A stretch of 35,057 nucleotides of DNA. Source: Lentisphaeria bacterium. GTDB lineage: Bacteria > Verrucomicrobiota > Lentisphaeria > Victivallales > Victivallaceae. The first letter of the stretch is position 1. Each line of letters starts with the position of its first letter. The notes beneath the pieces are model-generated. The model was given only the letters and a program-made list of their open reading frames with translations, made no database searches and had not been told where the DNA came from. Location: assembly GCA_017457105.1 (NCBI GenBank), contig JAFTIA010000074.1, forward strand, positions 1 to 35,057. The letters are read 5' to 3'. Positions 31,880 through 35,057 of the stretch are shown here, in pieces. The translations under genes and the position numbers were made by a program.

Positions 31880-31914
31880 CTCTATTCGGATGAATTTTTG
31901 AAACGGGGTATTGA

Positions 31915-33321
31915 ATGGTTTTCCTGACTCTCCTGCTGGCACTTCTGCTGGCGGCGGTTCTGATTTTGATGCTGCGGGAACGGCAGCAGAAGTCGGAATT
32001 GTCCGCAATGCTGGAACGCACCCGGGAGGACTTTTATAATAAGGATCATTTCCTGAACGGGATGTTCGTGGAAATGCGTCAGGGCGGCGGAATTGCCGGG
32101 GCAATGCAGGTGGCGGCAAGTTACATTGCCGAGCAGACCGGCGGCACCGCGGCGGCGATTTACGAGTGTTCTGCCGATGACCGTTTGTCGGTGATCGGTG
32201 CCTGGGGGCCGTACCCTCTGGTGCAGTGCGGGAACCGGTTGCTGTTGAACAAGCCGAAACATCTGTACGAACTGCTCAAACGGGAACAGACACCAATGGG
32301 CCGCGGGTTCATCGGTTCTGTGGCCGCCGGCGGGCGTGCGGAACGGGTGGCAAGACCGTTGGAGGATGACCGTTTCAAAGCATTTCCGGCGGAAAACCTG
32401 AATGGCGGCGTGCTGGCAATGCCGTTGCAGGATCAGGGAAAAGTCGTGGGTGTAGCCTGCGTGTTCGGCAGTAAAGAGGGGGCGGACGGGCAGTTTACGG
32501 ATGCCCAGTATGACAGGTTCCGTTTGCTGGAAACGCCGATGGTGATGGCGTTGGAGCTGGTTCGTGCGTATTCGGAAGTGAGTACCCGGGATCGGATCGA
32601 TCAGGAGCTGGAGTTTGCCCGTCAGATCCAGTATTCGCTGTTGCCGCAGTCGTTCCCGGACTGGGATCAGTTTTCGGTGACGGCGTTTTCCCGTTCGGCG
32701 AAAGAGGTGAACGGGGATTTTTACGATTTTGTGCAGATCGACGAAGACCGCCTGCTGGTGGTGATCGGCGATGCCTGCGGGAAAGGGGTGCCGGCATGTA
32801 TGTTGAGTGCCATGACCCGCAGTATGATCCGCGCGATGGCGGATAATTTTACGAATCTCGGGGATTTTCTCCGGGAGTTGAACCGGAAGATGTACCGGGG
32901 AACGGATGCGGACCGTTTTATTACGCTGGGGTGTTGTTTGCTGGATCGGAAGAACTCGCTGATGGAGTTCGGCCGTGCGGGACACACGGAATTGCTGGCG
33001 TTCATGCGGGATCACATCCGGGCGTTCTCGCCGCAGGGTGCTGCGCTGGGGATATTGCCGGACGAGTTTTCGGAGTTTGAAACATTTTGCACGGCGTTTG
33101 AGCCGGGCATGAGTTTATTGCTGTTTTCGGACGGGTTGACGGAAGCGGTGAATGCGGACGGTGTGGAATTTGGCATTGAGCGGCTGCAGGATTTGTTCCG
33201 GCTGAGTTGTATCAATGGCGAATCTGCGCGGAATGCGATCAACTTGATGCTGGAAGAAGTTGGCAGTTATGAAGCGGACCAAGGGGACGATCAAACGCTG
33301 ATCATCATCCAGCACATGTAA
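31915..33321 (+). CDS. Membrane-anchored GAF-SpoIIE/PP2C serine phosphatase (RsbU-like)
   Basis: A 468-residue signalling phosphatase. One N-terminal membrane helix (2-20) is followed by a short coil, a GAF sensor-type domain (about 55-215, ending MALELVRAYSEV), the linker RIDQELEFARQIQYSLLPQSFP typical of RsbU-type proteins, and a SpoIIE/PP2C domain. Metal-binding aspartates are D268 (VNGDFYD), D286 (IGDACGKG), D406 (FSDGLTEA) and D458/D459 (GDDQTL). Such enzymes dephosphorylate STAS-domain anti-anti-sigma factors, but no RsbV/RsbW-like gene is near. It stands alone with its own promoter; tRNA-Ser follows after 22 bases. Confidence 0.94.
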   Translation: MVFLTLLLALLLAAVLILMLRERQQKSELSAMLERTREDFYNKDHFLNGMFVEMRQGGGIAGAMQVAASYIAEQTGGTAAAIYECSADDRLSVIGAWGPYPLVQCGNRLLLNKPKHLYELLKREQTPMGRGFIGSVAAGGRAERVARPLEDDRFKAFPAENLNGGVLAMPLQDQGKVVGVACVFGSKEGADGQFTDAQYDRFRLLETPMVMALELVRAYSEVSTRDRIDQELEFARQIQYSLLPQSFPDWDQFSVTAFSRSAKEVNGDFYDFVQIDEDRLLVVIGDACGKGVPACMLSAMTRSMIRAMADNFTNLGDFLRELNRKMYRGTDADRFITLGCCLLDRKNSLMEFGRAGHTELLAFMRDHIRAFSPQGAALGILPDEFSEFETFCTAFEPGMSLLLFSDGLTEAVNADGVEFGIERLQDLFRLSCINGESARNAINLMLEEVGSYEADQGDDQTLIIIQHM

Positions 33322-33343
33322 AAAAAAGAAGCAGAGAATCTGC

Positions 33344-33431
33344 GGAGGAATGGTCGAGTGGTTTAAGGCAGCGGTCTTGAAAACCGCCGTGGGGAAACTC
33401 ACCGAGGGTTCGAATCCCTCTTCCTCCGCCA
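33344..33431 (+). tRNA. tRNA-Ser (anticodon UGA)
   Basis: An 88-base class II tRNA. The acceptor arm is GGAGGAA/TTCCTCC with discriminator G and encoded CCA (33429-33431). The anticodon stem GCGGT/ACCGC encloses the loop CTTGAAA, with anticodon TGA at 33378-33380. A long variable arm (GTGGGGAAACTCAC) marks it as serine type, and the T-arm is GAGGGTTCGAATCCCTC. A run of T follows at once and may help end transcription. Confidence 0.98.
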
Positions 33432-33680
33432 TTTTTTTTGCCCCCTTTCTAATCTACCTGAAAAAACCATCCTTGCTATTATTTTATAAAACTCGTTGAC
33501 TCAAAGGGTTTTACAACATTTCCATCGGTGTGTAAGAAACACACTCAGACTCTGAAATCAGACCGTTTTGCCCCGAATTTTGTCTAAAATCTGTCTGAAT
33601 TCTGAGTTTTTCTGAAAAGTGTAAAAATCAAGGTTCTTTTTGTAAGTGCTTGATTATTAACAAAGTCTTGTTTTTGACCC

Positions 33681-33893
33681 TTACCGAGCATGGGGGACGT
33701 TACGAAAACGGAGCGTGTTTTTATCAGCCCCCATTTTTGTCTGAAAAATTTACCCTCAAAATTCTTACCGAGATAACTTACCTTGTGGGGGGAAGAAATG
33801 AAAATGTTGGCAAATTTTTATATTCCCCAAATGGTCTATTTGGATTTTCACCGACATTTTACCCTCAAAAATCATCAATTCTTACCGAGGTAA
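33681..33893. repeat. TTACCGAG repeats
   Basis: TTACCGAG occurs at 33681, 33765 and 33882. The last two share a larger unit: TTTACCCTCAAAA, then TTCTTACCGAG and TAA (33748-33775 and 33856-33893), with seven to ten extra bases in the second copy. They all lie on the plus strand with 84 and 117 base steps. Confidence 0.6.
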
Positions 33894-34048
33894 TGGGGGA
33901 AGATAAAAAAACGCTGACCGTTTTTTCAAGTCTAACAAAAATTCTGTGAAGTTTTTTTCACAAAACCGCTTCACAAGGGCTTTTTCGCTGCTTTGGGCCA
34001 TTTACCCGAACCTTGCCGTAACTGCCGCGACACGCCGTGCGTAAACGC

Positions 34049-34077
34049 AAAAAGGCGGCAAGATTTCTCCTGCCGCC
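34049..34077 (-). terminator. Intrinsic terminator of the serine recombinase gene
   Basis: GGCGGCA (34054-34060) and TGCCGCC (34071-34077) form a perfect 7-bp GC stem with a 10-base loop; on the minus strand five T residues follow. It stands 15 bases past the stop codon. Confidence 0.8.
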
Positions 34078-34092
34078 AAGCGGTTCCCGCTA

Positions 34093-35057
34093 TCACCGTT
34101 CCGGGAAACCGAAAAACCTCCGTTGTTCGTTCCAGTCTTCCGGAATGTTTTTCATAATTTGTGCGATGGATAATCCATCGGGTTCTGTTCCGGCAACGAT
34201 AGCTTCCACAATGTCCGGTGCAAGGTTATTTAAGCCAAGCACCCGCGTCACATACGGCGGTTTTAAACCGAGCTTTGCCGCCAAGTCTGTGATGTTCTTT
34301 GCCTCTCCGTTGATAAGCATTTCCATCCACCGCTGACCGTTCCGGATTGCCCGGAGTAATGACTGCTGCCGCATCCGATCTGCACCCGGAGCAGGAATCA
34401 CAACTCGGCGGTGACCGTCAATTTTCTTGCTTTCCAACTGCATGGTCATTCGGATAGAACCATCGTCCAAAACCTCTTGAGCTGCTTCCGGAAATTTCTC
34501 CGGCTCTCCGTGAGGTTCATAAAAATATCCGCTGACCGCCATTTCGGAAGCAAGGTCTTTCAATCCATCAACTTTTAAAGTAAGACTGATTTTGTCGGCA
34601 AAGACTCTTATTTCATCGATGAGTAGATGTACCAGCTCCTGCCTCGCGCTGGGAAACATGAACTCCCAAAGTCCGGAAATATCACCGAGTGCGGCAATGA
34701 TCTCTGTCTCTGACAATGGTTCCCGCAACTGCGCCTTTTTCTTTTTTGCTTCGGTGAGCAGTTCTCCAACTTTTCTGATTTCGTCAAAATCTGTATCGTT
34801 CTGCAAGGCATTCTTTTTCAGTTCGGTAAGATGTTTCTGCAACCGTTCACAGTCATTGGTGTAATTTTCCCGAAGCAACTGTTCTTTTTCTTTGACTGCC
34901 TTCAAAGTCGCCTTGATGACGGATGGGGTGTGAAAAAATCCGGCAATCAGAGTAAGGATGGAATGCTCCAAATCCCCGGCTGGGATGCGTTTCAATTCGC
35001 ACTGGTGGTCTGGAGATTTGTTTGTTTTCTGGCAAATATAATAACAATACTTTTTCC
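34093..35057 (-). CDS. Large serine recombinase, C-terminal part (5' truncated by window edge)
   Basis: The frame stays open to the right edge, so the catalytic resolvase domain lies outside. The visible 321 residues start inside a zinc ribbon (KKYCYYICQ... QCELKRIPAGDLE), followed by the long coiled-coil motif typical of large serine integrases (about 35-110, KATLKAVKEKEQLLRENYTNDCERLQKHLTELKK), a beta-rich SLTLKVDG region, and a C-terminal helix-turn-helix (ITDLAAKLGLKPPYVTRVLGLNNLAPDIVEAI). The last part matches the extra DNA-binding tail found in many bacterial chromosomal serine recombinases. It probably belongs to an integrated mobile element extending to the right. Its own terminator follows. 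Confidence 0.9.
   Translation of the reverse strand, partial: KKYCYYICQKTNKSPDHQCELKRIPAGDLEHSILTLIAGFFHTPSVIKATLKAVKEKEQLLRENYTNDCERLQKHLTELKKNALQNDTDFDEIRKVGELLTEAKKKKAQLREPLSETEIIAALGDISGLWEFMFPSARQELVHLLIDEIRVFADKISLTLKVDGLKDLASEMAVSGYFYEPHGEPEKFPEAAQEVLDDGSIRMTMQLESKKIDGHRRVVIPAPGADRMRQQSLLRAIRNGQRWMEMLINGEAKNITDLAAKLGLKPPYVTRVLGLNNLAPDIVEAIVAGTEPDGLSIAQIMKNIPEDWNEQRRFFGFPER

Larger units (their letters stand above)
33432..34092. other. 660-base AT-rich intergenic region between tRNA-Ser and the recombinase
   Basis: No convincing gene is seen; a 99-codon open frame at 33650-33949 merely translates the repeats. The stretch contains two small inverted repeats (GTGTGT/ACACAC at 33528-33544 and TCTGA-AA-TCAGA at 33551-33562), a cluster of TCTGA words up to about 33620, three TTACCGAG repeats, and the recombinase terminator. 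An attachment site could lie here, but no duplicated core can be identified from one end. Confidence 0.55.

Noticed and set aside
33344-33431. Recombinase attachment site inside the tRNA-Ser 3' end
   Set aside because: No second copy of the tRNA 3' sequence occurs in the window, and serine integrases seldom target tRNA genes.
33681-33893. Possible CRISPR array from the TTACCGAG repeats
   Set aside because: Repeats are too short and unevenly spaced (84 and 117 bases), only three exist, and there are no cas genes.
33650-33949. A 99-codon frame with internal ILTE repeats between tRNA-Ser and the recombinase
   Set aside because: The amino acid repeats only reflect the TTACCGAG DNA repeats; there is no ribosome binding site or conserved look.

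Overview
The window reads as chromosomal DNA of a Gram-negative, probably anaerobic bacterium. The style of the proteins (FtsH with divergent tails, bacterial GlnRS, paired Gfo/Idh/MocA oxidoreductases, rubrerythrin with PerR, a lipid A-type acyltransferase) fits the Lentisphaerota/Victivallales, but that assignment is inference from protein style, not a database match. Most of the window is GC-rich, densely packed core genome. The two ends and one internal island are different: the left edge is the 3' end of a group II intron, about 29.9-31.9 kb is an AT-rich accessory island, and the right edge carries most of a large serine recombinase beside a tRNA-Ser gene.

Layout. 1-575: end of a group II intron with the maturase C-terminus and domains V/VI. 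672-2404: a serine hydrolase and TcdA in one transcript. 2391-4585 (minus): DnaJ-domain protein, then gpsA with a DUF486 membrane protein. 4707-5528: alpha/beta hydrolase, divergent from the DnaJ gene. 5619-9671: operon of rhamnulokinase, LOG-family protein, 2-hydroxyacid dehydrogenase and ispH. 9702-14294 (minus): rarA, 5-formyl-THF cyclo-ligase, RNase Y, alanine racemase. 14747-17647: tail-anchored FHA protein, ftsH, YggU-family protein. 17789-22829: parvulin isomerase, an unrecognised protein, LpxL-type acyltransferase, GT-C membrane glycosyltransferase, recX. 22914-28669: KAS enzyme, glnS, HAD phosphatase and two tandem Gfo/Idh/MocA genes, closed by a terminator. 28820-29804 (minus): rubrerythrin and perR under two PER-type boxes. 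30071-31855: AT-rich island with two truncated copies of one secreted-protein gene flanking two unknown membrane-associated genes and a 16-codon micro-ORF. 31915-33321: membrane-anchored GAF/PP2C phosphatase. 33344-33431: tRNA-Ser(UGA). 33432-34092: repeat-containing AT-rich DNA. 34093-35057 (minus): serine recombinase, cut by the window edge.

Regulation. One promoter signature recurs: a TTG-led -35 (TTGCAA, TTGCAT, TTGAAA and similar), a spacer of exactly 16 bp, and a -10 of the TATATT/TATTTT/TATAGT kind. It sits correctly before at least nine transcription units. The clearest regulatory circuit is the peroxide-type rbr-perR operon: two 15-bp PER-like palindromes cover the -10 and start site, and the encoded regulator has the full set of PerR metal-binding residues.

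The best candidates for something undescribed are the island's micro-ORF (a cationic amphipathic 16-residue peptide coupled to a polytopic membrane protein), the back-to-back rarA promoters that share one palindromic -35, and the TTACCGAG repeats beside the recombinase.
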